The notes: a model not told the origin generated them from the sequence alone. Shown: positions 15,583-26,906, numbered from the stretch's first letter. The stretch is 64,000 bases of DNA from an uncultured Collinsella sp. (GCA_900768265.1 CAAGCF010000007.1:19368-83367), one strand, 5' to 3'. Numbers and translations are program-made.

Positions 15583-17439
15583 TTACGCCGCCTCGTCGAA
15601 CTGCGAGTTGTACAGGTCGGCGTAGAATCCGCCCTGGGCGAGTAACTCGTCGTGCGTGCCCTTCTCGACGATATCGCCGTCGCGGATTACTAGGATCACG
15701 TCGGCGTTGCGGATCGTGGACAGACGGTGCGCGATGACAAAGCTGGTACGGCCCTGCATCAGCGCATCCATGGCACGCTGAATGAGCTCCTCGGTGCGGG
15801 TGTCCACGTTGGAAGTCGCCTCGTCTAGAATCAGCGCCGGGCGGTCGGCCAAAATGGCACGGGCGATGGTCACGAGCTGGCGCTGACCCTGCGACAGGTT
15901 GGTACCTTCCTCGTTGATCATAAAGTCGTAGCCGCCGGCGAGCGTATGGATAAAGTGGTCGCAGCGCGCGGCGCGTGCGGCGGCCTCGACTTCGGCATCG
16001 CTCGCATCGGGGCGTCCGTAGCGGATGTTTTCGCGGATGGTGCCGTTAAACAGCCAGGTATCCTGTAGCACCATGGCAAACTCGCCGCGCAGTGCCGCGC
16101 GATCCCAGTCTCGCACGTCGACACCCTCGACGCGCAGCGAGCCGCCGTCCACATCGTAGAAGCGCTGCAGCAGCTTGATGAGCGTAGTCTTGCCAGCGCC
16201 GGTGGGACCGACGATGGCAATGGTCTGGCCGGGCTGCGCCTCGCAGCTAAAGTCGTGGATGATGGTCTTGTCGGGCGTGTAGCCAAACTTGACATGGTCA
16301 AACTCCACGTGGCCGGGGCGCTTCTCGGGAATCTTCGCGTCAGCTTTCTGCTCCTCCTCGGGCGCTGCCAGGAACTCAAAGACACGCTCGGTGGCGGCGG
16401 CCATCGACTGCATCGTGTTGCTCACGTTGCCCAGCTGCTGCACGGGTTGCGTAAAGTTGCGAACGTACTGGATAAAGCTTTGAATGTCGCCGGGCGTGGC
16501 ATTGCCGGTCAGCGCGAGTTGCGCGCCCACCACGACGACGCCCACGTAGCCCATGTTGCCCACCAAGCTCATAAGCGGCATCATCAGGCCCGACAGGAAC
16601 TGCGAGCGCCAGCCACTAATAAAGAGGCGGTCGTTTTGACGGTCGAACTCCTCGATCGAGGCCTCGGCGCGGTCGAACACCTGAATGACGTTCTGCCCGG
16701 CAAAGTCCTCCTCGATAATGCCGTTGACGGTGCCCAGGACCTGCTGCTGCTCGCGGAAGTACGGCTGCGAGAAGTGAATCATCACGGTTAGGATAATCGC
16801 GGCTGCCGGCAGCGTGAGCACGGTAACGCCGGTGAGCGGCAGGCTGATCGAAAGCATCATGACGAGCACGCCGATAATCTGCGTCACTGACGTGATGAGC
16901 TGCGTCACGCTCTGGTTGAGTGACTGACCCAGCGTATCGACGTCGTTGGTGATGCGGCTGAGCACGTCGCCCTTGCTGTGGCCGTTGAAGTAGCTCATCG
17001 GCACGACGGCAATCTTGGCGGCGATCTCCTTGCGCATGCGGTAGCAAATCTTTTGCGTGACGCCGGTCATGAGCCAGCCCTGGATGAGGCTGCAAACAGA
17101 GCTTGCCAGATACAGGCAGAGCAAAAAACCGAGCGTTTTGGCGATCCAGCCAAAGTCAACGTCGCCGGTGCCGTTGACCTTGGCGACCAGGCCTTCGAAC
17201 AGTTTGGTCGTAACTTGGCCGAGCACCTTGGGTCCCACAATGTTAAAGATGACCGAGCACACGGCAAAGGCGACGGCGGCAAACACGGCAATCTTGTGCT
17301 GACCGATATAGCCGAGTAGCTGCCTCATGGTGCCCTTAAAGTCCTTGGCCTTTTCGCCGCGGCCCATGCCGCCCATGCGGCCCATGGGACCGCGCCGGCG
17401 GGTGGGCTTGGGAATCTGAGTCTTGGTCTCGTCGGCCAT
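15583..17439 (-). CDS. ABC exporter half-transporter, canonical-site subunit (ATPase-permease)
   Basis: A 618-residue type IV ABC exporter: six transmembrane segments (residues about 40-340), then an ATPase with Walker A GPTGAGKTT, Q-loop MVLQDTW, signature LSQGQRQL, Walker B ALILDEATSNVD (catalytic Glu intact) and H-loop IAHRLST. It pairs with the preceding gene, with which it shares a TAATG stop-start overlap. The two resemble heterodimeric multidrug exporters such as TM287/TM288 and LmrCD. The N-terminus is basic and Gly/Met-rich (RRRGPMGRMGGMGRGEK). MarR control suggests export of a toxic compound; the substrate is unknown. Confidence 0.92.
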   Translation of the reverse strand: MADETKTQIPKPTRRRGPMGRMGGMGRGEKAKDFKGTMRQLLGYIGQHKIAVFAAVAFAVCSVIFNIVGPKVLGQVTTKLFEGLVAKVNGTGDVDFGWIAKTLGFLLCLYLASSVCSLIQGWLMTGVTQKICYRMRKEIAAKIAVVPMSYFNGHSKGDVLSRITNDVDTLGQSLNQSVTQLITSVTQIIGVLVMMLSISLPLTGVTVLTLPAAAIILTVMIHFSQPYFREQQQVLGTVNGIIEEDFAGQNVIQVFDRAEASIEEFDRQNDRLFISGWRSQFLSGLMMPLMSLVGNMGYVGVVVVGAQLALTGNATPGDIQSFIQYVRNFTQPVQQLGNVSNTMQSMAAATERVFEFLAAPEEEQKADAKIPEKRPGHVEFDHVKFGYTPDKTIIHDFSCEAQPGQTIAIVGPTGAGKTTLIKLLQRFYDVDGGSLRVEGVDVRDWDRAALRGEFAMVLQDTWLFNGTIRENIRYGRPDASDAEVEAAARAARCDHFIHTLAGGYDFMINEEGTNLSQGQRQLVTIARAILADRPALILDEATSNVDTRTEELIQRAMDALMQGRTSFVIAHRLSTIRNADVILVIRDGDIVEKGTHDELLAQGGFYADLYNSQFDEAA

Positions 17440-19808
17440 TAGTGCTCGCCTCCTTCCATGACGGCTGCAATTTCTTCTTGGGTGAGCCCCAGCTCCTCGG
17501 CGGAAAGCTGCGACTGTGCGATCTCCAGGTACGCCGGGCAGCTGTGCAGCAGCTCCTCGTGCGTACCGGTGCCCACGACGTGGCCGTCGTCGAGCACGAT
17601 GATCTGGTCGGCGTGCATGATGGTCGCGATGCGCTGGGCCACGACTACGAGCGCGGCGTCGGTGACGTTTTTGGCGAGCTCCTCGCGCAGGCGCGCGTCG
17701 GTCTTGTAGTCAAGCGCGCTAAACGAATCATCGAACACCACGACCTCGGGCTTTTTGGCCAATGCACGGGCGATGGCCAGGCGCTGACGTTGACCGCCCG
17801 AAACATTGGAGCCGCCCTGGCTGATGGGGGAGTCGTAGCCGCCCTCGCGCTCGGCGATAAAGTCCTCGGCTTGGGCGATGCGTGCCGCCCGGTGCATGTC
17901 CTCGTCGCTCACCATGTCGCCGGCAAACTTGAGGTTGCTCTCGACGGTGCCCGAGAACAGGCGACCCTGCTGCGGGATGTAACCAATGCGGCGGCGCAGC
18001 TCGGAAAGGGTCATATCGCGCACGTCGATGCCGTCGAGCGAAATGCTGCCGCCCGTGACGTCGTACAGGCGCGGAATCAACTGCACAAGCGTGGACTTGC
18101 CCGAGCCCGTGGAGCCAATGATGCCGAGCATCTGACCGGCATGCGTGGTGAAGTTCACGCCGCTGATGACATCGGCGCGGGCATCGGGATACTGGAAGCT
18201 CACGTCGCGGAAGGTGAGCTCACCGCGCGGCGCGCTGGCTGCGGGCAGTTTGGGCGAGGCAGGGTCGTTGATGCTCGTGGGGCAGGTGACGACCTCTTCC
18301 ACGCGCTCTGCTGCGACCTCGGCGCGGGGCAGGATAACCGAAACCATGGTGAGGATCATAAACGCCATGACGATCTGCATGGTGTAGGAGATAAACGCCA
18401 TCATGTTGCCGACCTGCATCACGCCGTCGGACACGCCCTGCGCGCCAAACCAGACGATAAGCACGGTGATGCAGTTCATGACGAGCATCATGAGCGGCAT
18501 CATAAAGCTCATGGCTCGGTTGGTGTAGAGCTGCGTGGTCATCAGATCGAGTGACGCCTTGTCAAAACGCTCGAGTTCATGCTCCTCGCGGTTGAACGAG
18601 CGGATGGGCATAAGGCCGTCGAGCAGCTCGCGGGCGGCAAGGTTCACGCGGTCCACAAAGCTCTGCATCTTTTTGAACTTGGGCATGGTGAGGCCCATAA
18701 GCACGCCGACGACGGCCGAGACCGCGATGATGGCCACGGCGATGGTCCACTCCAGGCCGGTGTGGTTGGCCAGGACGCGCATGACGGCGACGATGCCCAT
18801 GACGGGGGCCATCAGGCACATGCGGATAAACAGGGTCGCGGCCATCTGAATCTGCTGAATGTCGTTGGTGCAGCGGGTGATGAGCGAGGCCTGGCTAAAC
18901 TTGCCCACTTCGGCCGGCGAAAAGTGCATAACCTTGTTGAAGGTCTCACGGCGCAGGTCGCGGGCGATGGAGCAGGCGGTGCGCGAAGCCACGGCACCGG
19001 TCAGGATGGTGGCGACCAGCGACACCAGGCACAGACCAAACATCGTGGTCGCCATGCGGCCCAGGTAGGCGTTCTGCACGTCGGCGGGGTCGATACCCTG
19101 CGCCTTGTACTCGTCTTGCACATAGCTCACGGCGCGTTGGGCCACGATGGAGCCCGACATGGAGCCCATTTTGTCCGCCATTTCATTGGCGCCCTCGACG
19201 AGCTTGCTTTGGTCTACCAGACCGCCCTCGACACCTAGGCGCAGACTCTTCATGGTGATCTTGCCGCCGTCGGCATCAATCTGCTTTTGCATGTTTTGCG
19301 CCGCTGTGGCCTTCTGCTGCATCTCGGCGAGCTGCTCGGGCGTCATTGCTGCCATCTGCTCGGGGGTGGGCATGGCCTGGGCGCCGCCGCCATTGCTTGC
19401 CTCGGTGGATGCGCCGGTCATGTCGCCCATGGAGTTGGCGTCAATGCCCTGGTTGAGCGAAAGGACGACAGTCTCGGGCAGGCTCATAATATCGGCAATC
19501 TTGCCGCCGTCGGCACGCTCTTCCTCGGTGCCCTTGTACGTTCGAATGCCGTTTTTGTCAGCCTTGCTAAACACGGCCTCCACAGCCTTGGCGTCCTTGG
19601 CGCTCATAAAGAGTTCGAGGTCGTCGAGCGATTCGGCACGAATGGTGTCGGGCACGGGTGAGGCGATGCCGCCTTGCTGCACGCCCACGTCGACGATGTC
19701 GCTCATATAGGTAGGCAGTGCCAGATCGGCGTTGCAGCTGATTACGATAAGTACGATGGCTGCGAACAGTGCTGGGACATGCTTTTTAAAGAGCTTGAGA
19801 ATCCTCAC
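17439..19808 (-). CDS. ABC exporter half-transporter, degenerate-site subunit with a large extracytoplasmic insertion
   Basis: A 789-residue partner of the previous exporter half. Walker A is GSTGSGKST and the signature is NVSGGQRQR, but Walker B reads VVVFDDSFSALD. Asp therefore replaces the catalytic Glu, as in the degenerate half of heterodimeric exporters. Unusually, about 190 residues (roughly 50-245) lie between transmembrane segments 1 and 2. They include a Gln/Met/Ala-rich stretch (PTPEQMAAMTPEQLAEMQQK) and a predicted soluble domain facing outward. Ordinary relatives have a short loop there and are about 580-600 residues. The start overlaps the marR stop by 4 nt (ATGA). Confidence 0.9.
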   Translation of the reverse strand: MRILKLFKKHVPALFAAIVLIVISCNADLALPTYMSDIVDVGVQQGGIASPVPDTIRAESLDDLELFMSAKDAKAVEAVFSKADKNGIRTYKGTEEERADGGKIADIMSLPETVVLSLNQGIDANSMGDMTGASTEASNGGGAQAMPTPEQMAAMTPEQLAEMQQKATAAQNMQKQIDADGGKITMKSLRLGVEGGLVDQSKLVEGANEMADKMGSMSGSIVAQRAVSYVQDEYKAQGIDPADVQNAYLGRMATTMFGLCLVSLVATILTGAVASRTACSIARDLRRETFNKVMHFSPAEVGKFSQASLITRCTNDIQQIQMAATLFIRMCLMAPVMGIVAVMRVLANHTGLEWTIAVAIIAVSAVVGVLMGLTMPKFKKMQSFVDRVNLAARELLDGLMPIRSFNREEHELERFDKASLDLMTTQLYTNRAMSFMMPLMMLVMNCITVLIVWFGAQGVSDGVMQVGNMMAFISYTMQIVMAFMILTMVSVILPRAEVAAERVEEVVTCPTSINDPASPKLPAASAPRGELTFRDVSFQYPDARADVISGVNFTTHAGQMLGIIGSTGSGKSTLVQLIPRLYDVTGGSISLDGIDVRDMTLSELRRRIGYIPQQGRLFSGTVESNLKFAGDMVSDEDMHRAARIAQAEDFIAEREGGYDSPISQGGSNVSGGQRQRLAIARALAKKPEVVVFDDSFSALDYKTDARLREELAKNVTDAALVVVAQRIATIMHADQIIVLDDGHVVGTGTHEELLHSCPAYLEIAQSQLSAEELGLTQEEIAAVMEGGEH

Positions 19809-20254
19809 TCGGCATCTCTCCTTTCTTGATTGCGGTCGATAATTTCGTTGGCGCGTCTTAGAAGGCGCACCATCTCTTGGGTATCTGTTTCGCCGAGCTG
19901 CTCGAGGAAGGCCGCGGTGCGGTTCTCGAATTCCCGACGTTTGCTTTCGAGACCTTGTCGGCCTTTATCGGTCACCGTGACGTGTACGCGACGACGGTCG
20001 GTCTTTGAGTGCTCACGCTCAACCCAGCCCTTGGTTTCGAGAGCGCGTAGGATATTGGCGATGCGGGCGTTCGAGACCCAAGCGCGATTAGCGAGTTCGC
20101 TCGGCGTGAGCGAACCGCCAGCGAGTATGAGGGCGCGCATGACAGCCATCTCGCCGCCGAGAGCTTTGTCCGCAAAGTGCGAAATGCGCTGATGCATGCT
20201 GCCAAACTCAGTTATGAGCTGACGCCCAAGTTCATGGAAATCGGTATCTTCCAC
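19805..20254 (-). CDS. MarR-family transcriptional regulator
   Basis: A 149-residue winged-helix regulator and first gene of the exporter operon. LILAGGSLTPSELANRAWVSNARIANILRALETKGWVER is the DNA-recognition part and SKTDRRRVHVTVTDKG is the wing typical of MarR proteins. Proteins of this family usually repress their own operon and release DNA when they bind the toxic compound to be exported. Its stop overlaps the start of the first exporter subunit by 4 nt. Confidence 0.92.
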   Translation of the reverse strand: MEDTDFHELGRQLITEFGSMHQRISHFADKALGGEMAVMRALILAGGSLTPSELANRAWVSNARIANILRALETKGWVEREHSKTDRRRVHVTVTDKGRQGLESKRREFENRTAAFLEQLGETDTQEMVRLLRRANEIIDRNQERRDAE

Positions 20255-20804
20255 TGAAAGCCCCTAACACTAGAAACTATTTTCGGTGAAAGATGATACC
20301 CTTGCACGCGTACCCTATGCGGTAGATTTTGGGACATGCCAAGAAAAATACCTTTAGGCGACCTCCGTACACCGTCGGTACCAGCAAAGTTAGGGGTAGA
20401 TCGTTGGACATGTCCGAAAGCCTACTCAGAGGCACTTTACCCTGCTAAAGCTGGCATAACAGCTAGAGTGAACGTCGTACAAAGGCAAGGAAAAATACCA
20501 AACAAATCGGTGAACGGTAGTTGTTAGTACTCGTATTTCCTGCGGATTTGTTAAAAACGCCCTAATGGTATAAAAAAAGAAACATATAACAGCCCTGATG
20601 AAGGGGGTGGCTATGTTATCCTTCTCAGACGGGTGAAATCTTGGGTTTTGGGTTGCAGTTCCAAGGTGGACAAACGTTTTTCCCTGTACCAATGTGTGGT
20701 GAAGAACGGAAGAAGCCGGTAGTGCAAGCCGATAATTCAAGAATTCAATAAGTAGCGGTGTGAGAGAGCGCCGCATTACACGTAACTAGGAGCGTGGTTA
20801 CACA
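20255..20804 (+). promoter_or_regulatory. marR-pflB intergenic region with pflB promoter and long leader
   Basis: The best promoter is an extended -10 TGGTATAAA (20566-20574) with TTTGTT (20547-20552) upstream. It implies a leader of about 225 nt before the pflB ATG. The leader contains ATAACAGCC..GGCTATGTTAT (about 20585-20615), a possible hairpin. GGTAGAT..GGACATG occurs twice (about 20321 and 20396) as an imperfect direct repeat. No classical Rex or FNR box is visible and no convincing small gene was found. Confidence 0.45.
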
Positions 20805-22856
<2,052 letters not shown>

Positions 22857-22857
22857 C

Positions 22858-22918
22858 TATTGTTAGTGCTATACTAACAATAACGATTACTGATTAGCGC
22901 GCCGGTTTCGGCCGGCGC
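22858..22918 (+). promoter_or_regulatory. Two hairpins between the PFL core and its glycyl-radical subunit
   Basis: TATTGTTAGT/ACTAACAATA (22858-22867, 22873-22882; perfect 10-bp arms) and GCGCCGG/CCGGCGC (22899-22918). Neither has a T-run, so a leaky terminator or an mRNA processing/stability role setting the subunit ratio is more likely than full termination. Confidence 0.6.
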
Positions 22919-22941
22919 CTATCAATCGAAGGAGACACATT

Positions 22942-23193
22942 ATGAAGGTTTCTGAAGTTTCCGAGACTCAGGCCGATAACCTGGTCCACATGCTCGACGC
23001 TTACGCCGAGAAGGGTGGCCACCACCTGAACATCAACGTCTTCAACCGTGAGACGTTGCTCGACGCTCAGGCTCACCCCGAGAAGTATCCGCAGCTGACC
23101 ATCCGCGTTTCCGGCTATGCCGTGAACTTCCACACGCTCACCAAGGAGCAGCAGGACGAGGTCATTTCGCGTACCTTCCACAACAAGTTCTAA
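22942..23193 (+). CDS. grcA: Stand-alone glycyl-radical subunit of pyruvate formate-lyase (GrcA/YfiD-like)
   Basis: An 83-residue protein equal to the missing C-terminus of Pfl[26 protein letters not shown], then RVSGYAVNF with the radical Gly at residue 58 and [18 protein letters not shown] at the end. It has its own ribosome site GAAGGAGA 8 nt before the ATG. In E. coli the homologous YfiD rescues PflB after oxygen cleavage, but there PflB has its own domain; here no other copy is in the window and PflB lacks one. It is therefore probably an obligate subunit, activated by PflA encoded at 24673. A copy of the 3' structured element starts 22 nt after the stop. Confidence 0.93.
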   Translation: MKVSEVSETQADNLVHMLDAYAEKGGHHLNINVFNRETLLDAQAHPEKYPQLTIRVSGYAVNFHTLTKEQQDEVISRTFHNKF

Positions 23194-23215
23194 AGGGGTT
23201 CAACTCCCGCAGGAT

Positions 23216-23342
23216 CGCGAGGGCGTAATGGGCTTCTCCCCAGAACGTCCTCGGACATGAAAGTGCCCCGCCGTGCGCTTCGCGTGGCGGGGCACTTTCG
23301 TCCTGCGGAATGTTCTGGGGAGAAGCCCATTACGCCCTCGCG
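23216..23342 (+). repeat. Long nested palindrome, copy B of the 3'-UTR element family (after the PFL small subunit)
   Basis: The outer arms 23216-23246 and 23312-23342 are perfectly complementary over 31 bp. Left hinge CGTCCTCGGACATG, inner arms 23260-23272/23286-23298 around GCGCTTCGCG, right hinge CGTCCTGCGGAATG. The hinge tetramers GGAC/GTCC pair. It lies 22 nt after the stop, sense orientation. Confidence 0.85.
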
Positions 23343-23624
23343 GGTCTCCTGTGTAGTCACCCTTTGGGCGGAACTCTCCTCATAGATTGGTCGTTTGGGT
23401 TGCTTTCTTGGTGGCTACCGTTTATCGCATATAGCTACCGTTTGCGGAGTAAGTAACACTCATTACTAAACCGTGTAGAATCTCATGCAAGCACGGAGTA
23501 TTTCAGGGAGACGCTGTCCTTTGTTGTGGCGAAGGGCGGCGTCTCTCTGGTGCTTGGGAGTCGTCGTTCAATTGGGCGACGGGCGTGCGCGTGTAATAAA
23601 TAACCAACGTCGAGATGGGTCGTG
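23343..23624 (+). other. Leader region of the DegV gene
   Basis: No gene seen. It holds a repeated GCTACCGTTT (near 23415 and 23440) and a hairpin GAGACGC..GCGTCTC (23508-23545) about 80 nt before the DegV start. Confidence 0.4.
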
Positions 23625-24485
23625 ATGATAATGGGCAAGTACGTAATCGTGGTTGAGTCTGGTTCGGATGTGACGCCGGAGCTCTGCGAACGCTATGGCA
23701 TCGTGCGTGTACCCATGCATGTCACGATTGGCGACGAGACCGTCGAGGATGGCTCCATCGATCCGCTTGAGATTTACTCGCGCTGCAACGAGTTAGGTGT
23801 GATGCCCAAGACCAGTGGCTGTTCGCCAGCGGATTTTGCGCATGTGTACGACCGCATTCATGCCGAGCAGCCCGACGCGACCATTTTGCATCTTGCATAT
23901 TCCGAGGTAACGACCTGCTCGCATCAGTCCTCGAAGATTGCGGCTGCGGGGCGCGACTACGTGTTCTCCATGGACACGCGCTTTGTCTCGGTGGGCCAGT
24001 CGCTCATTGCCGTCGAGACCGCCAAATACATCGAGGCTCACCCCGATGCCACCGTCGACGAGATTTTCGCCTTTACCAATTCCGTTATGGACCGCGTGCT
24101 GCTGGGCTTTGTTCCTACTGATCTTGCCTTCCTTAAGGCGGGCGGTCGCCTGTCCAACGTGGCATTCCTCGGTGCCCATCTGCTCAAGATTAAGCCCTGC
24201 ATTGAGGTAACGGGCGGCAAGTTCGTGGCGACCAAGAAGCTCCGCGGCTCTATGCTCAAGTGCGCCCGTGCCTTTATCGACCACATGGTTGCGAAGGGCG
24301 ATATTGATTACTCGCACATTGGTTTGGCGTATTCAGTGGGCCTTTCCGAGGAGCTGCGCAACGATATGGAAGTCTATGCGCACGACCTGGGCTTTAAGGA
24401 CGTTACCTGGACTCAGGTCGGCGGCGTCATCTCGAGCCACTGCGGCCCGACTGCCTTTGGTGCTGTGCTCACGCTTAAGGCGTAA
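23625..24485 (+). CDS. DegV-family fatty-acid-binding protein (FakB-like)
   Basis: About 286 residues. DegV/FakB proteins hold a fatty acid that FakA phosphorylates, feeding exogenous fatty acids into lipids. The N-terminus YVIVVESGSDVTPELCERYGI, the TSGCSPADF segment, the mid-protein SVGQSLIAVETAKYI and the GRLSNVAFLGAHLLKIKPCIEV segment are family features. The start is uncertain between GTG 23622, ATG 23625 and ATG 23631; the ribosome site GATGGG is weak. It lies between the split PFL genes and pflA but has its own leader, so a functional link to PFL is not shown. Confidence 0.85.
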   Translation: MIMGKYVIVVESGSDVTPELCERYGIVRVPMHVTIGDETVEDGSIDPLEIYSRCNELGVMPKTSGCSPADFAHVYDRIHAEQPDATILHLAYSEVTTCSHQSSKIAAAGRDYVFSMDTRFVSVGQSLIAVETAKYIEAHPDATVDEIFAFTNSVMDRVLLGFVPTDLAFLKAGGRLSNVAFLGAHLLKIKPCIEVTGGKFVATKKLRGSMLKCARAFIDHMVAKGDIDYSHIGLAYSVGLSEELRNDMEVYAHDLGFKDVTWTQVGGVISSHCGPTAFGAVLTLKA

Positions 24486-24672
24486 GGCCTGGCGTCTATC
24501 GATATCTATTGCCTCGGCGGCGGGCGGGTTGCGATGACCTTTCCGCCGCTCTTGCGTGGGGCCAAATAGGACAACCCAATTGGCCGCCAAACCGTTTCAC
24601 CATCATGCGTATGGGCTAGAATGGCTCTGGCATTTTAATTGGCAATAACCAAAGAGAGGCAAGGTTACGGGA

Positions 24673-25491
24673 ATGGCTGAGATGACGCTTGAGGGTGTGG
24701 ACGCTCGTCCCGAGGACTCTGCGTTTGCCCTGGGCCGCGTACATTCGATTGAGACGATGGGAACGGTCGATGGACCCGGCATCCGCTTTGTGGTGTTTGT
24801 TCAGGGCTGCCCCATGCGTTGTGCGTATTGTCACAATCCCGATACCTGGTCGGTTAAAGGCGGCACCATGGTGACCGTCGAGCACCTTATGGACGAGTTC
24901 CAGAGCAACCATGAGTTCTACCGTAGCGGCGGCATTACCGTTTCGGGCGGCGAACCGCTCCTGCAGCCCGAGTTTTTGGCCGACCTGTTCCGTGTGATGC
25001 ACAACAACCCCGATGGCCGCGTACACACTTGCCTAGACAGCTGTGGCTATGCGTTTGATCCCAAGCATCCGGAGAAGTTCGATGCTGTGCTCAACGAGAC
25101 CGATATGGTGCTGCTCGACATCAAGCATGCCGATCCGGTTGAGCATAAAAAGCTGACCGGTTGCGATCCCGCGCGCATCCTGGCGTTTGGCGATGAGCTT
25201 GCGCGTCGCAAGATTAAGGTTGTTGTTCGCCACGTGGTAGTGCCGGGTATCACCGATACGGTGGAGGAATGCGAGGCGCTCGGTCGTCTGATCGCTCCGT
25301 GGCACAACGTGGTGGGCCTGGAAATGCTGCCGTATCACACGATGGGTGTCGTCAAGTACGAGCAACTGGGTATTCCCTATAAGCTCGAGGGCGTGCCCCA
25401 GATGGATACCGCGCGCATGCCCGAGCTGCGCAACGCAGTCATGACGGGCATGAAAAAGCGTCGCGCGGAACTCAAAAACGCCATCGGCTAG
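24673..25491 (+). CDS. pflA: Pyruvate formate-lyase activating enzyme
   Basis: A radical-SAM enzyme that abstracts hydrogen from the PFL glycine to make the radical. It is 272 residues. The [4Fe-4S] motif CPMRCAYC (CxxxCxxC) follows VDGPGIRFVVFVQG. GGITVSGGEPLLQPEF is the SAM-binding GGE region and LLDIKHADPVEHKKLTG is characteristic of activases. Here its target must be the separate glycyl-radical subunit encoded 1.5 kb upstream. The N-terminus is about 20 residues longer than in E. coli PflA. The gene ends at a GGGGACAG hairpin. Confidence 0.95.
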   Translation: MAEMTLEGVDARPEDSAFALGRVHSIETMGTVDGPGIRFVVFVQGCPMRCAYCHNPDTWSVKGGTMVTVEHLMDEFQSNHEFYRSGGITVSGGEPLLQPEFLADLFRVMHNNPDGRVHTCLDSCGYAFDPKHPEKFDAVLNETDMVLLDIKHADPVEHKKLTGCDPARILAFGDELARRKIKVVVRHVVVPGITDTVEECEALGRLIAPWHNVVGLEMLPYHTMGVVKYEQLGIPYKLEGVPQMDTARMPELRNAVMTGMKKRRAELKNAIG

Positions 25492-25492
25492 C

Positions 25493-25525
25493 GGCACTCA
25501 TTGGGGACAGACTTAAATGAGTGCC
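25493..25525 (+). terminator. REP-like hairpin after pflA
   Basis: GGCACTCAT / ATGAGTGCC around TGGGGACAGACTTAA, starting 2 nt after the stop. The loop core matches the other GGGGACAG hairpins; there is no T-run. Confidence 0.6.
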
Positions 25526-25562
25526 CCCCGGGCACCTAGTTGTTTGCTAAAGAGCCCCGTCA

Positions 25563-25629
25563 AGTTGCGGTGGAATAGTTTTTGTTTATCGGCTAATGCC
25601 GCCCAAACAGGAACTATTTCACCGCAACT
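25563..25629. repeat. Imperfect 25-bp inverted repeat containing GTTGCGGTG
   Basis: Arms 25563-25587 and 25605-25629 match at 22 of 25 positions. The apex is CGGCTAATGCCG. The end sequence GTTGCGGTG(A/G) recurs in the inverted repeat at 44529-44597. Confidence 0.6.
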
Positions 25630-25787
25630 GCGTTTTGGGCAGAGATGCGCAGCAGAATCGGCGTGTTTGCATAGAAACGCCTGTATTTTATTTAGAGACG
25701 CCTTAAACGCGACTGAATGTCTTCGGTAAGAAATGCCTGCTCGGTATTATGCTGCTCGTATATGAACGGTAGCAATCAGGAGACCAC

Positions 25788-26906
25788 GTGCGAAACAACG
25801 CATCGCGAGACGGGTATGTGCCGCAGCATGGCAGCAGATATGAGACGAAGGGCACGTCTTTGCGTGGCCTTGCAGACGCTCGCATCCGCGGGGTGAAGAT
25901 TGCCGCCATTGGGATGCTAACGTTGGCGGTTATTATCCTCGGAATTACCGCCAAAACCTACGCGTCGGAGCGAATGGCAAGCTCGGATGCGTCAACGGTA
26001 CAGACGCAAAACAAAAAGGTCTCTGAATCTAAAGCCACCGCAAGTCAAACCCTGTCGACAGCGAGCCTCAAGATGAGGCTTTCGAAGGCGGACTTTAACG
26101 ATATTCCCTCAGGCGATACCGTGCAGACCTTCTCACTGGTTGATGACCAGATCCCCGCCCTGGAGGATGAGAGCCTCGCCGCGCTCCAAGATGCCCTTGA
26201 TCAGGCCCAGGAATTGGGCGATGTGGGCGTGGTGTTTTACGATCTGTCGAGCGGCAAGGGCGTGACGTATAACGCGGACGCCGAGGCGTACGGTGCGAGT
26301 AGCTACAAGGCGCTCTATGCGTTGTACATCTGCGAATCTCTGGTCGAGACGGGCCAGGTCTCACTCGATGATTCCCTTGGCACCTATGGTGGCTACAACA
26401 TGGGCTGGCTGACGGTTCGCGACCTGATCGAGGCCGCGGTTGTTAATTCGGACAACGATTCGTTTATTGCGTTACGCGCGGCGTTTGACCGTGTCGGTTA
26501 CGAGGATTGGATTGTCGGTCTTGGCATCGATTACGATACCGCACTCGATCCGATGAGCGATTTCCCAACCTATTGCGCGCGCACCTCGGCCAAGTTGTGG
26601 CGCGAGATGAGCGAGTATTTGAGCTGTGATACCGAGACGTCGCAATGGCTGTCGGGTCTTCTGACCTCTACGACCCAATCGTTTATTCGTGACGGCATTG
26701 CGGACGACCAAGCCTTGGTGCGCAACAAGGCCGGCTGGATTAGCGAGGCAGGTTGCAATGCGACATGCGATGCGGGCCTCATCGATGTCGACGGCGACAC
26801 CTACATTATGAGCATCATGACATCGATGCCATGGAGTGACCGTTCGAGCGAGGTCGTGGCCGCCATCGCCAAGGCGCTCTATGATACCCGAGCTGCACTG
26901 GCTTAG
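25788..26906 (+). CDS. Membrane-anchored class A beta-lactamase-like serine hydrolase
   Basis: 372 residues. A cytoplasmic N-terminus with a single transmembrane segment (about 37-58) is followed by a Ser/Thr-rich linker and an extracytoplasmic beta-lactamase2-type domain. The motifs are SSYK (SxxK, in YGASSYKALYAL), SDN (VVNSDNDSF) and KAG in place of KTG (RNKAGW). Such proteins act as D,D-peptidases or peptidoglycan-linked serine hydrolases; real beta-lactamase activity is uncertain, and I see no clear Glu166-type Omega loop. The start is GTG at 25788, with AGGAGA 5 nt upstream. Confidence 0.8.
   Translation: MRNNASRDGYVPQHGSRYETKGTSLRGLADARIRGVKIAAIGMLTLAVIILGITAKTYASERMASSDASTVQTQNKKVSESKATASQTLSTASLKMRLSKADFNDIPSGDTVQTFSLVDDQIPALEDESLAALQDALDQAQELGDVGVVFYDLSSGKGVTYNADAEAYGASSYKALYALYICESLVETGQVSLDDSLGTYGGYNMGWLTVRDLIEAAVVNSDNDSFIALRAAFDRVGYEDWIVGLGIDYDTALDPMSDFPTYCARTSAKLWREMSEYLSCDTETSQWLSGLLTSTTQSFIRDGIADDQALVRNKAGWISEAGCNATCDAGLIDVDGDTYIMSIMTSMPWSDRSSEVVAAIAKALYDTRAALA

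Noticed and set aside
20336..20527. A 63-residue frame upstream of pflB
   Set aside because: No ribosome site or recognisable features; it overlaps direct repeats and the promoter region.
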